The notes under the pieces are model-generated. The model was not told the origin of the DNA, ran no database searches, and saw only the letters and a list, made by a program, of their open reading frames with translations. The position numbers and the translations under genes were made by a program. A DNA stretch of 64,000 nt, taken from assembly GCF_003931795.1 (NCBI RefSeq), contig NZ_CP034234.1, forward strand, positions 868,001 through 932,000, read 5' to 3'. The stretch's first letter is position 1, and the number at the start of each line of letters is the position of its first letter. Below are positions 18,570 through 26,283 of this stretch, piece after piece. This stretch comes from Erysipelothrix piscisicarius. GTDB lineage: Bacteria > Bacillota_I > Bacilli_A > Erysipelotrichales > Erysipelotrichaceae.

Positions 18570-19058
18570 TGTATTTGAATTATTAACAGTTTGTTTAGAT
18601 TTCGCAAGTTCTGCGTCGATGGCAATGGCGATACAAAGACATATTAATGCATTGCGATCGTCATTAATATCAAGTTCATAACTATCACCCCAACGCAGCC
18701 ATTTTTTTGAAATCGTCATGATGGTATTATCGCGGGACGTAACTTTATAATGGTGATCAAGATAATCACCACTTAGTTTCCAATCAAGGTGTTTAAGTGA
18801 AAATTTCATTTTTAAAAATGTGAAGTTCTTTTTTAAGTTGATCTTGTGATCAGGGGTGATCAGGGTATATTCAGATAAAAATCGAAATGGTCTTTGTTTT
18901 ACGGTTGCAACTGATTTTTGTGTTGCATCTTGAATTGTAAATTTTCGACCGATGGTTAAGGCTGGGCCTTTGACTGTGTATACGGTAGTTCCGTTTTCGT
19001 CCTTGACCTCAAAGCGATCACGAATTGAGAAGACGTGTTGTTTTATATATAATTTCAT
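18567..19058 (-). CDS. LURP-one-related (YxjI-type) protein
   Basis: A 163-residue protein with the beta-rich LURP-one/Tubby-like pattern: MKLYIKQHVFSIRDRFEVKDENG at the start, then FTIQDATQKSVATVKQ and the DHHYKVTSRDNTIMTISKKW segment with a conserved tryptophan. Related proteins (YxjI in Bacillus) have no firmly known role. Structural relatives bind lipids or membranes. The start at 19058 has a GGAG site and faces tRNA-Thr across a short gap. Only this gene lies on the minus strand here. Confidence 0.8.
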   Translation of the reverse strand: MKLYIKQHVFSIRDRFEVKDENGTTVYTVKGPALTIGRKFTIQDATQKSVATVKQRPFRFLSEYTLITPDHKINLKKNFTFLKMKFSLKHLDWKLSGDYLDHHYKVTSRDNTIMTISKKWLRWGDSYELDINDDRNALICLCIAIAIDAELAKSKQTVNNSNT

Positions 19059-19113
19059 ATTTTTTCTCCTTAGGTCTTGATTTGAAAGTCAATGAGATGT
19101 ACAATTTAATCAC

Positions 19114-19189
19114 GCCGGCTTAGCTCAATAGGTAGAGCAACTGAATCGTAATCAGTAGGTTGGGGGTTCAAGTCCTCTAGCCGGCACCA
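19114..19189 (+). tRNA. tRNA-Thr(CGT)
   Basis: 76-base cloverleaf with encoded CCA. Anticodon stem ACTGA/TCAGT encloses the loop ATCGTAA, giving anticodon CGT. Confidence 0.95.
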
Positions 19190-19197
19190 TAACATTT

Positions 19198-19218
19198 ACA
19201 CCAGATGGTGTTTTTTTT
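19198..19218 (+). terminator. Terminator of tRNA-Thr
   Basis: ACACC/GGTGT stem with AGAT loop and eight T residues. Confidence 0.82.
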
Positions 19219-19422
19219 ACAGTCTCAGTTTATCACAATCAATTCATGTCGTCGATGGATGTGTTTTGAAATATATAGAAAAAACATTTCATATAAGTAT
19301 TTGAGTGTAAGGGGTTTATGTCCTTTATTTAAAGGAAATCTATGAAATATTATTTCAATACATTGGGCTACCATTTTGAAAATGAATTTGATATAATGAC
19401 ACTGTACATAAAGGAGAATATC

Positions 19423-19731
19423 ATGGAAGGTTTAGAATTACTTAGTTTTCAAATGATTTCATTTAACGGGTCGGCTCGTTCATGTTTTGTGGAAGCAATT
19501 CAGGCAGCGAAAGAGGGCGACTTCGAACGTGCAGAACAGCTTATGGCTGAAGGTGAAGAACAATTTGTTGAGGGACATCGTGTTCATGCACAATTAATTC
19601 AACAAGAAGCTCAAAATGGTGCTACTCAAGTCAATTTATTGTTGATTCACGCAGAAGACCAAATGATGAGCGCAGAAGTATTAAAAATTATGGCTACAGA
19701 GCTTATTGACATTCACAAGAAAATTCAATAA
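19423..19731 (+). CDS. PTS lactose/cellobiose-type IIA component
   Basis: A 102-residue all-helical IIA protein of the lactose/N,N'-diacetylchitobiose PTS family. It accepts phosphate from HPr on H76 (in NLLLIHAEDQMM), with D79 matching the Mg-binding aspartate of the trimer. The start is ATG 19423 behind AAAGGAG; the longer frame reads into non-family residues. A hairpin with T run follows. The matching IIB lies 1.7 kb downstream after a HerA-like ATPase gene, and no IIC is present in the window, so the sugar is unknown. Confidence 0.9.
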   Translation: MEGLELLSFQMISFNGSARSCFVEAIQAAKEGDFERAEQLMAEGEEQFVEGHRVHAQLIQQEAQNGATQVNLLLIHAEDQMMSAEVLKIMATELIDIHKKIQ

Positions 19732-19751
19732 GAGCTGTGGCTCTTTTTTTA
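19731..19751 (+). terminator. Terminator of PTS IIA gene
   Basis: AGAGC/GCTCT stem with TGTG loop and a T run, starting right at the stop codon. Confidence 0.8.
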
Positions 19752-19811
19752 TTATTTAGCACATGGTACAATGCAATTAGTTAGATAGAAACATAAAATG
19801 AGGAGATCATC

Positions 19812-21341
19812 ATGTTAAAAGAAAATAAAATATGGATTGCACAGGGCGAAACCCCAGTGTATATTTTACCGCAGATGTTAAATCGTCATGGACTTATTAC
19901 TGGTGCTACGGGTACCGGAAAGACGGTTACATTGAAAGTTTTAACGGAAGCATTAAGTGATTTAGGTGTTCCTACGTTTTTAGCGGATATTAAAGGTCAT
20001 GTGTCCGGTCTTGCTTCCGCAGGGATTGAAAATCCAAATGTTTCCAGCCGTGTTGAAAAATTTGGCGTGGACGGTTTTGAGTACAAAGGGTTCCCGGTAA
20101 CGTTTTGGGATATTTACGGTAAGGGTGGTATTCCAGTTCGTACTACTATTTCAGAAATGGGCCCCATTATGCTCTCAAAACTTATGGATCTTAATGAAAC
20201 ACAGGCAAGTTTACTCTCGTTAGTTTTCAAAATTGCGGATGCTCAGGGACTGTTACTGCTTGATATTAAAGATCTCAAATCCATGTTAGATTATGTTTAT
20301 CAAAACAATAAAGAGCTCACTGCCGAATATGGATTGATGTCTACACAAACCATTGGTGCGGTTGTTCGCAAGGTTGTGTTTTTAGAGGAACAAGGTGCAG
20401 ACATCTTTTTTGGTGAACCAGCTTTAGATATTCAAGATTGGATTTGTACAGATTCGAATGGACGAGGTATGGTTAATATTCTTCATAGTGTGGAATTGTT
20501 CCGCCACCCAACACTGTATGCGACGTTTTTACTTTGGATGTTATCGGAACTCTTTGAAACCTTACCTGAAGTGGGTGATGTCGAAAAACCGAAGATGGTT
20601 TTCTTCTTTGACGAAGCCCATCTACTCTTCAAAGATGTACCTAAAGCATTGGTGGACCGTATTGAACTTGTTGTTAAGTTGATTCGATCAAAAGGTGTGG
20701 GCGTTTATTTTATTTCTCAAAGCCCATCGGATATCCCCGACCGTGTTTTAAGTCAATTGGGAAATCGTATCCAACATGCCCTTCGTGCCTATACCCCTGG
20801 CGAACAAAAACAAGTACGAGCAGCAGCTCAAAGTTTTAGAGCGAATCCAAATTTTAATACTGAAACTGCAATAATGGAGTTGGGTACAGGTGAAGCTATT
20901 ATCTCAACACTCGATGAGAAGGGGACGCCACAAATTGCGGAACGTGCTTTTGTCTTGCCTCCACAAAGTCTTATGGCTGAAATTGATGCAAGCTTACGTA
21001 CATCGATGATTCAAAGCAGTAGTTTTTATCAAAAATATATAGAATCTATTGATCGCTTTTCGGCCTATGAATCGTTAGCTGAAAAAATGACACAAGCAGG
21101 AATTGAAGAGGAACAAGATAAAATGAATTTAGAACTTGAAAAAGAACGTCTCGCTCTTGAAAAAGAAAAGCAAAAATTAGAAAAAGAAAAAGAAAAATTA
21201 CAAAATCGTAAGAAGACAACAACACGTCATCGTCAAACACCGATTGAAAAAGGCATGAACCGAACGATGAGTACCATTGGGAATGAACTCGGTAAAGCGA
21301 TTACAAGAAATATTATGGGAATTCTTACTGGAAAGAAATGA
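19812..21341 (+). CDS. HerA-like ATPase of the DUF853 (YjgR) family
   Basis: A 509-residue P-loop ATPase of the HerA/FtsK superfamily, DUF853 branch. Walker A GATGTGKT lies at residues 31-38, followed by FLADIKGHVSG; Walker B is FFFDEAHLL (about 264-272); the ISQSPSDIPDRVLSQLGNRIQHALRAYTP block is the family's sensor region. A lysine/glutamate-rich coiled coil (about 430-470) precedes a basic tail. Bacterial YjgR proteins are widespread but have no proven function; DNA translocation is suspected from the superfamily. It stands between two PTS component genes but has its own AGGAG site and promoter region, so a link is not shown. Confidence 0.9.
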   Translation: MLKENKIWIAQGETPVYILPQMLNRHGLITGATGTGKTVTLKVLTEALSDLGVPTFLADIKGHVSGLASAGIENPNVSSRVEKFGVDGFEYKGFPVTFWDIYGKGGIPVRTTISEMGPIMLSKLMDLNETQASLLSLVFKIADAQGLLLLDIKDLKSMLDYVYQNNKELTAEYGLMSTQTIGAVVRKVVFLEEQGADIFFGEPALDIQDWICTDSNGRGMVNILHSVELFRHPTLYATFLLWMLSELFETLPEVGDVEKPKMVFFFDEAHLLFKDVPKALVDRIELVVKLIRSKGVGVYFISQSPSDIPDRVLSQLGNRIQHALRAYTPGEQKQVRAAAQSFRANPNFNTETAIMELGTGEAIISTLDEKGTPQIAERAFVLPPQSLMAEIDASLRTSMIQSSSFYQKYIESIDRFSAYESLAEKMTQAGIEEEQDKMNLELEKERLALEKEKQKLEKEKEKLQNRKKTTTRHRQTPIEKGMNRTMSTIGNELGKAITRNIMGILTGKK

Positions 21342-21416
21342 TTGGAAATGTTAACGCTTTCTTATAGACGCTATTTGCCTTTGTTGTTATAATAGTTTCA
21401 TATCGAGGAGGATATT

Positions 21417-21722
21417 ATGAGAAAAATTATTTTATTATGTTCAGCAGGTATGTCAACAAGTATCCTTGTTACAAAGATGCAAGAAGCCGCTGCTGCACAA
21501 GGATATGATGTAGAAATATCAGCTCACGCTGTAAGTGAAGCCGCACGCGTTGGTGCTGATGCAGACATCATCCTATTAGGACCCCAAGTTCGATTCAATT
21601 TAAGTACAGTTCAAAAACAATTACCAGAAAAACCAATTGAAGTTATCGATATGCGTGCATACGGTACGATGAACGGTGAAGCCGTGATTGCGGAAGTTAA
21701 AAAAGTACTTGGTGATGCTTAA
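21417..21722 (+). CDS. PTS lactose/cellobiose-type IIB component
   Basis: A 101-residue IIB protein of the lactose/cellobiose PTS family. The phospho-cysteine is C8 in IILLCSAGMSTSILV, the exact family pattern. IILLGPQVRFNL and the VIDMRAYGTMNGE end also fit. It passes phosphate from IIA to the sugar in the missing IIC membrane unit. AGGAGG precedes the ATG, and a hairpin terminator follows, so it is a single-gene unit separate from the IIA gene. Confidence 0.93.
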   Translation: MRKIILLCSAGMSTSILVTKMQEAAAAQGYDVEISAHAVSEAARVGADADIILLGPQVRFNLSTVQKQLPEKPIEVIDMRAYGTMNGEAVIAEVKKVLGDA

Positions 21723-21725
21723 ATC

Positions 21726-21757
21726 TAAAAAATGTTAGTGAAAAATAACATTTTTTA
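21726..21757 (+). terminator. Terminator of PTS IIB gene
   Basis: AAAAAATGTTA/TAACATTTTTT stem with a nine-base loop. Confidence 0.8.
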
Positions 21758-21792
21758 TTTTATAATAGAAAGTAATTACGATGGAGGTTGTT

Positions 21793-22215
21793 ATGAAAAT
21801 AAATATCGTGTATTATTCAGCTTCAGGAAATACGCAAATGATTGCGGATTCAATTTATGAAGCGGTTGAAGATTTGGGAATTGATGGGAGTAATGATTTT
21901 GTGACAGACGTGACAGCGGATGCTGTTATTGATGCAGATATCCTATTTCTAGGATCCCCAGCAATGAATGATGAGAATGTTGAGGAGTATGAGTTTAGAC
22001 CGTTCTTTGATGATTTGCTTCCCATGCTGTCAGGGAAACGTGTGGTGTTGTTTGGCTCTTATGATTGGGGCGAAGGTGTTTGGATCGAAAATTGGGAACG
22101 TGAGATTGTTGATGCGGGTGGAATTGTGGAACGAAAATTTGCATATCAATGGGAACCGACCGAAGCACAATTAAAAGAAGCATATGAGGAAACGAAAACA
22201 CTTCTCACAATGTAA
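21793..22215 (+). CDS. Flavodoxin
   Basis: A 140-residue short-chain flavodoxin. The FMN phosphate loop is SASGNTQM (residues 8-15). The second loop LFLGSPAMNDENVEE and third loop FGSYDWGEGVWIENWER contact the isoalloxazine ring; the tryptophans there are typical. It is a small electron carrier that can replace ferredoxin when iron is low. The start at 21793 follows GGAGG; the in-frame ATG at 21781 overlaps that site and is rejected. No partner redox gene is adjacent. Confidence 0.92.
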   Translation: MKINIVYYSASGNTQMIADSIYEAVEDLGIDGSNDFVTDVTADAVIDADILFLGSPAMNDENVEEYEFRPFFDDLLPMLSGKRVVLFGSYDWGEGVWIENWEREIVDAGGIVERKFAYQWEPTEAQLKEAYEETKTLLTM

Positions 22216-22260
22216 ATTGTTTCAATGAATGTATAATTTACATATTCTTTGTCAAAAGTG

Positions 22261-22288
22261 TTGACATTTTTCATTGTGTCGGTATAAT
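22261..22288 (+). promoter_or_regulatory. Strong promoter of an orphan transcript
   Basis: TTGACA (22261-22266), 16 bases, TATAAT (22283-22288), both perfect consensus boxes. No ORF with a ribosome site follows before the terminator hairpin. Confidence 0.8.
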
Positions 22289-22293
22289 TAGTT

Positions 22294-22428
22294 TATAGAT
22301 AGTTCATCTATCTAAAAAAACTTGTCCTTTAGACCATCGCTCATAGATAATCTATTTCCTCAAAATTATATAAATTAAGTATTCCTCCAATAATACTGAC
22401 GATGGATCTTAAAAAACACACATCACTC
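22294..22428 (+). ncRNA. Candidate small RNA, its terminator split by an IS
   Basis: Downstream of the consensus promoter, about 130 bases show folded elements but no coding sequence. An AGATAG/CTATCT hairpin lies at about 22299-22313. AGACCATCG (22331-22339) pairs imperfectly with CGATGGATCT (22400-22409). AGTATT/AATACT (22378-22397) holds an exposed CCTCC loop. The last element is the left arm of a terminator (22411-22424), whose right arm (23711-23725) now lies beyond the IS. C-rich loops facing outward resemble Firmicute small RNAs that pair with Shine-Dalgarno sequences. No match to a named RNA family was recognised. Confidence 0.45.
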
Positions 22429-22468
22429 GGAACTGACCTAGTTCCTTGGGACTAAAGAAAAAACCAAG

Positions 22469-23316
22469 TTAGGATGAAGTTAACCGATAATTTACGGGAG
22501 ATTGATATCCTAGCTTTTCTTGTATTCTATTTTCATTGTAATATTTTAAATAGTTTATCACAGTTTGTGATACAATTTCAGTAGAACCCTTTAGTTCTGG
22601 GTTTAATTCGAATGTTTCACACTTTAGCGAGGCATGAAACGATTCGATAGGAGCATTATCAGCGGGTACCCTTACGGGACATACTCATGGTAATGCTTTT
22701 ATTTTTTACTTTGAGTTGATACTCTTTTGATGTATAGACACTCCCTTGATCAGAATGAAGAATACATGGCTGAACGATATCCGGAAGTTGATTTAATGTA
22801 TCAACCACACATTCTAGGTTTTGTCTGTCACTCAATGTAGACGCAATAATCTCACCATTATATAAATCCATGATCGTAGATAAATAGAGCATCTTATGGC
22901 CATAAGGGATGTAAGTGATATCTGTCACCAATTTCTAGAGGACGTAGTGATTTAAAGTCGCGATTAATGATATTGGGCATAATGATCTTCGGATTTTTGT
23001 TTTTTCGATACCGTTTGACCTTAACACGGCATTGACATTGGTGTTTCTGCATTATCTTTTGAACAGTGTTCTTATTGATAATTCTTTCTTTTCGAATTAA
23101 TGCAGTTATTTTTCGATATCCATAACGAAATTTATTTTCTTTACAAAGTTCAATTACTAATCCTTCATTGACAGAATAATTATTAGACTCTAGTTGCTCT
23201 TTTTTAGTCCAACGGTAATACGTTGACTTAGGTACCCCAAAAAGATTCAAGATATCTTTAAGAGATACAGTGTTGCGATACTCTTCAACGAGCTTGATGA
23301 TTATTTCAGGAACCAC
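22469..23316 (-). pseudogene. IS3-family OrfB (DDE integrase) with two frameshifts
   Basis: The catalytic transposase frame. Segments in order: the HTH_21 region (KFRYGYRKITALI), then the rve integrase core with VTDITYIPYGHK (first Asp), LHSDQGSVYTS (second Asp) and NAPIESFHASLKCE (Glu), ending QEKLGYQSPVNYR. Frame breaks occur near 22920 (an A-run indel before VTDITY) and near 22670 (between SRKG and ADNAPIE). All three catalytic residues survive, but in three frames. Confidence 0.85.
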
Positions 23317-23618
23317 ATCCTTTCTCTTTCCAAATACTTTTTTAATAGTTCAATTTGTTGCTCCAAAGATTTAATTCTAAGTCTTTGTGTTTCTTCGACC
23401 GTGTCTCCTTCAGGCCCTTTTCCAAAAGTATATTGCTTGCCTACAGGTTGAGAAAATCGATAGTGTTCACCATTTCGATACCATCTTCACCATGTTTTGA
23501 CTTGTGTTACATTTTTTATTCCAAGTTCAGTCTGAATAAACCTGCTTGAGTAGCCTGCCAATTTCATTTCTATAACTTTCATCTTTGTCTCATAGCTATG
23601 TATAGTTCGTGTTCCCAT
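23301..23618 (-). pseudogene. IS3-family OrfA (helix-turn-helix) with in-frame stop
   Basis: The first transposase frame reads MGTRTIHSYETKMKVIEMK and a helix-turn-helix region, then a leucine-zipper-like segment IKSLEQQIELLKKYLERE. Codon 44 is TGA (23487-23489) where the family has tryptophan in KTWWRWYRNG, a G-to-A type change. The frame is 106 codons and overlaps orfB by 16 bases, where ribosomal slippage would normally join the two. Confidence 0.8.
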
Positions 23619-23789
23619 ATAAAAACCTCCTATATTGAACTATTTTACAATAATTCTCATACAAGAGGTTTTTTTCTTTAGTCCCACGGAACTAGGTCAG
23701 TTCCCTCCCAGATGTGTGTTTTTTTGTAATTCATCACAACTATTAACATTAAAACGACCGATTCGCTTAAACCATTCTTTTTAAATCAT

Positions 23790-23824
23790 AAAAGTCATAA
23801 GCACATCAAATTATGACTTTTTTA
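23790..23824. terminator. Bidirectional terminator before coaD
   Basis: Ten-base stem AAAGTCATAA/TTATGACTTT with a ten-base loop, A run on the left and T run on the right. Confidence 0.8.
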
Positions 23825-23867
23825 AAAAACACAAATACGTTATAATAAGTTCAAGTGAGGTAAGTCT

Positions 23868-24368
23868 ATGAAAGTAATGTATCCAGGATCTTTTGATCCA
23901 ATCACAACAGGTCACATTGATTTAATCGAACGTTGTGCAAATATGTTTGATCATGTAGTTGTGGCAATTATGGTTAATGAAAAGAAATCAGGAACGTTTA
24001 CAATGTCAGAACGTTTAGAAATGGCTTGTGACTGTTTATCTCATCTGTCCAATGTTGAGGTTGTTATTGGCGAAGGTCTCACCATTGATTTTGCGGAAAA
24101 GCAATCATGCCCAATTCTTGTCAGAGGGATTCGCGCAGTTATGGATTATGAAAATGAATTGCAGTTAGCGACTTCCAATCGTGTTCTAAATGAATCCATT
24201 GAGACGCTTTTTTTGGTCGCATCACCCAAGTATTCATACATTTCTTCCAGTGTAGCGCGTGAGATTGCTCGTTACGGAGGTGACCTTACTGGATTTGTTC
24301 CTCAAAGTGTTGCAGTGCGACTGTATCAAAATATGATGTTGTGGTTTAGGTCTATAACGCGGCTTTAG
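23868..24368 (+). CDS. coaD: Phosphopantetheine adenylyltransferase
   Basis: Catalyses the fourth step of coenzyme A synthesis, adenylation of 4'-phosphopantetheine. The nucleotidyltransferase opening YPGSFDPITTGHIDLIER holds the (H/T)xGH motif (residues 14-17). RGIRAVMDYENELQLA and the YSYISSSVAREIARYGGDL motif are typical. Length 166 is slightly long. The end WFRSITRL is not family-like, and the frame runs ten bases into tRNA-Arg. One extra A in the run at 24327-24331 would give a shorter C-terminus ending LYQKYDVVV before the tRNA. So a one-base deletion near the end is likely, with little effect on the core. Confidence 0.93.
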   Translation: MKVMYPGSFDPITTGHIDLIERCANMFDHVVVAIMVNEKKSGTFTMSERLEMACDCLSHLSNVEVVIGEGLTIDFAEKQSCPILVRGIRAVMDYENELQLATSNRVLNESIETLFLVASPKYSYISSSVAREIARYGGDLTGFVPQSVAVRLYQNMMLWFRSITRL

Positions 24369-24434
24369 CTCAGTGGATAGAGCAAGTGCCTCCTAAGCGC
24401 TGTGTCACAAGTTCGATTCTTGTAAGTCGCACCA
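24359..24434 (+). tRNA. tRNA-Arg(CCT)
   Basis: 76-base cloverleaf with encoded CCA. Stem AGTGC/GCGCT-type pairing encloses the loop CTCCTAA, anticodon CCT. The first ten bases overlap the annotated end of coaD, which suggests an indel in coaD. Confidence 0.94.
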
Positions 24435-24443
24435 AATATTTTT

Positions 24444-24473
24444 ACTCTTGAAGTTGTATCAAGAGTTTTTTTT
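24444..24473 (+). terminator. Terminator of coaD/tRNA-Arg
   Basis: ACTCTTGA/TCAAGAGT stem, seven-base loop, T run. Confidence 0.88.
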
Positions 24474-24578
24474 ATTGATATTGGCTCGTTTCGTGAGCAC
24501 ATTAGTTTTATAGAAATCTATGATATAATAACAAGTGCACATATAAAAAATAAAAACAAAAGTCAAAGGTCTCATTCT

Positions 24579-24608
24579 ATGAGTATAAGAGAGGAATACA
24601 TTTTATGA
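24579..24608 (+). CDS. Possible nine-residue leader peptide overlapping murJ start
   Basis: ATG 24579 opens MSIREEYIL, whose TGA overlaps the ATG of murJ as ATGA. The reading frame contains the murJ ribosome site GAGAGGA. An AAAGG lies upstream. If translated it would couple to murJ. The evidence is positional only. Confidence 0.3.
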   Translation: MSIREEYIL

Positions 24609-26131
24609 AAAAGAACGCAATAGTTTTAATATTGCTGATGGTAGTTAATAAATTCTTTGGAATTTTTAGAGAATTGTTACTGGCCAAGTATTTTGGTGCG
24701 ACGGCGATTACTGATGCATACATCATCGCATCGTCCATTCCTAATTCATTATTTAGTTTTATTGCAACAGGGATTACGACGTCATTTATCCCGATTTTTA
24801 GTAAGATTCATAAGCGTGAGGGAAGTGACAAAGCTGAAGGATTTACAAGTAATATCATTAATATCTTACTTGTAGTTTTCGTGGGTGTTATTCTTTTAGC
24901 GGAAATCTTTACTGAGCCGCTTGTACGTCTATTTGCTTCTGGATTTAACGCAGAAACGATGGCTTTGGCAGTTTCCTTTACAAGAATTACATTACTTGCT
25001 GTGTTTTTCCAAACCATTCTCGCTGTATTACAAGGCTACTTACAAATTAAGGAACGCTTTGCAGCTCATGGTATAAGCTATGTAATTATGAATATCGTAA
25101 TTGTTATAAGTATTATTTTATCAAAAGGAAATTCTATATACCTTCTAGCCTATGGGGTAACCTTTGCGATTGCCAGCCAATCACTCTTTATCTATTTGAT
25201 TGCGAAACGCTCGGGTTATAAACATCAATTCAAATTAAAAGTTCGCGATGAACACATTAAAATTATGCTTGTTATGGCAGTTCCTGTAATTATTGGTTCG
25301 TCGATTGATCAAGTTAACGCTAGTTTTGATAAGACAATTGCTTCAGGGGTTATTGAAGGTGGGATTTCAATTGTAAATTATTCAAATAAAATTAGTGATT
25401 CAATTATCGGTCTCTTTGTGAGTTCGATCATTACAGTTTTATTTCCGGCTATGGCGAAGTTTGCTGCCAATGGTGATCATGATGGACTTAAAAAATCAAT
25501 TTCCAATACGCTGATAGCGGTCAATATGATTGTTGTTCCAGCAACATTGGGGATGATGGTGTTATCACAACCTCTGGTTCAGTTGTTCTTTGGTCGTGGG
25601 GCTTTTACACCGGAAGCGGTTGTTTTAACGTCGAATGTGTTAATTGCCTCGTGTTTGGGTCTTATTGTTAATGCGAATGCAATGATTTTACTCCGTGTCT
25701 TTTACTCATTAGGGGATACCCGTCGTCCGGTGGTATACGGAGCAATTTCTGTTGGCGCAAACATCGTCGCGAGCTTATTCTTTGTTCAGTTTATGGGATT
25801 ACCGGGTCTGACCCTTGGTACAAGTATCTCAAAACTGTTTTATTTTATCCTAATCTATTATTTCTTGTATAAAATGATCGGAGATTTCAACAATCAATAT
25901 ATTTTTAAAACCGTTCTTAAACTGATCGTGTCAGGATCAATCATGGCGGCTGCGGTCTTCTTTGCCTATCCATTTATCAGTGCGAAATTGAGTTTGGTAA
26001 CGGGTCTTGTTCTTGTAGTTTTACTGAAAATCGTTGTCTACTTTGTTGCGGTTAAATTAATGCGAATCGAAGAATTTGATCAAGCACTCGATAGTGTGAA
26101 AGCAAAATTTATCAGTAAACTAAAACATTAA
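24605..26131 (+). CDS. murJ: Lipid II flippase MurJ
   Basis: A 508-residue MOP-superfamily flippase that moves lipid II across the cytoplasmic membrane for peptidoglycan synthesis. The opening NKFFGIFRELLLAKYFGAT and the LFFGRGAFTPEA segment (about residue 325) are MviN/MurJ hallmarks. About 14 hydrophobic helices spread over the full length. GAGAGGA precedes the ATG, and a hairpin terminator directly follows the stop, so it is expressed alone or with the tiny upstream ORF. Confidence 0.93.
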   Translation: MKKNAIVLILLMVVNKFFGIFRELLLAKYFGATAITDAYIIASSIPNSLFSFIATGITTSFIPIFSKIHKREGSDKAEGFTSNIINILLVVFVGVILLAEIFTEPLVRLFASGFNAETMALAVSFTRITLLAVFFQTILAVLQGYLQIKERFAAHGISYVIMNIVIVISIILSKGNSIYLLAYGVTFAIASQSLFIYLIAKRSGYKHQFKLKVRDEHIKIMLVMAVPVIIGSSIDQVNASFDKTIASGVIEGGISIVNYSNKISDSIIGLFVSSIITVLFPAMAKFAANGDHDGLKKSISNTLIAVNMIVVPATLGMMVLSQPLVQLFFGRGAFTPEAVVLTSNVLIASCLGLIVNANAMILLRVFYSLGDTRRPVVYGAISVGANIVASLFFVQFMGLPGLTLGTSISKLFYFILIYYFLYKMIGDFNNQYIFKTVLKLIVSGSIMAAAVFFAYPFISAKLSLVTGLVLVVLLKIVVYFVAVKLMRIEEFDQALDSVKAKFISKLKH

Positions 26132-26154
26132 AGTTCTCATTTGAGAACTTTTTT
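26131..26154 (+). terminator. Terminator of murJ
   Basis: AAGTTCTCA/TGAGAACTT stem with a two-base nominal loop and a T run, adjoining the stop codon. Confidence 0.87.
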
Positions 26155-26228
26155 ACTTGTAAGGGATAAAAAGCCATGTTATATTATAAATAACTAGAAA
26201 GGTAGCAGATTGCTATCCGGTGAGACTT

Positions 26229-26281
26229 ATGGGAAATGCGCCTCGACTTAAAACATAATAACTAAAAAGGAGGCGTTTTTT
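26229..26281 (+). promoter_or_regulatory. Leader-peptide attenuator upstream of ABC-F gene 2
   Basis: A nine-codon ORF, MGNAPRLKT-stop (26229-26258), has a GGTGAG site before it. Its CGCCTC (26239-26244, codons 4-6) pairs with GAGGCG (26270-26275), which contains the end of the ABC-F Shine-Dalgarno AAGGAGG. A G-U and three A-U pairs can extend the helix, and six T residues follow. The same hairpin can therefore act as an intrinsic terminator or hide the ribosome site. An upstream hairpin (GGTAGCA...TGCTATCC, about 26202-26219) may be the alternative partner. Drug-stalled ribosomes on the small ORF would free the gene. Mechanism is inferred. Confidence 0.65.
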
Positions 26282-26283
26282 CA

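Larger units (their letters stand above)
22429..23704 (-). mobile_element. IS3-family (IS150-group-like) insertion sequence, decayed
   Basis: A 1276-bp element is bounded by near-perfect inverted repeats of about 37 bases (22429-22465 and 23667-23704) that begin GGAACTGACCTAGTTCC and differ at one position in the first 30. CTC at 22426-22428 and 23705-23707 is a likely 3-bp target duplication. It encodes overlapping orfA and orfB on the minus strand, the IS3 layout that needs a -1 frameshift. OrfA has a stop and orfB two frame changes, so no active transposase is encoded. It sits in the loop of a terminator hairpin. Confidence 0.88.

Noticed and set aside
22429-23704. IS element as an active transposon
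   Set aside because: OrfA has an in-frame stop and orfB two frame breaks, so as written no transposase can be made.
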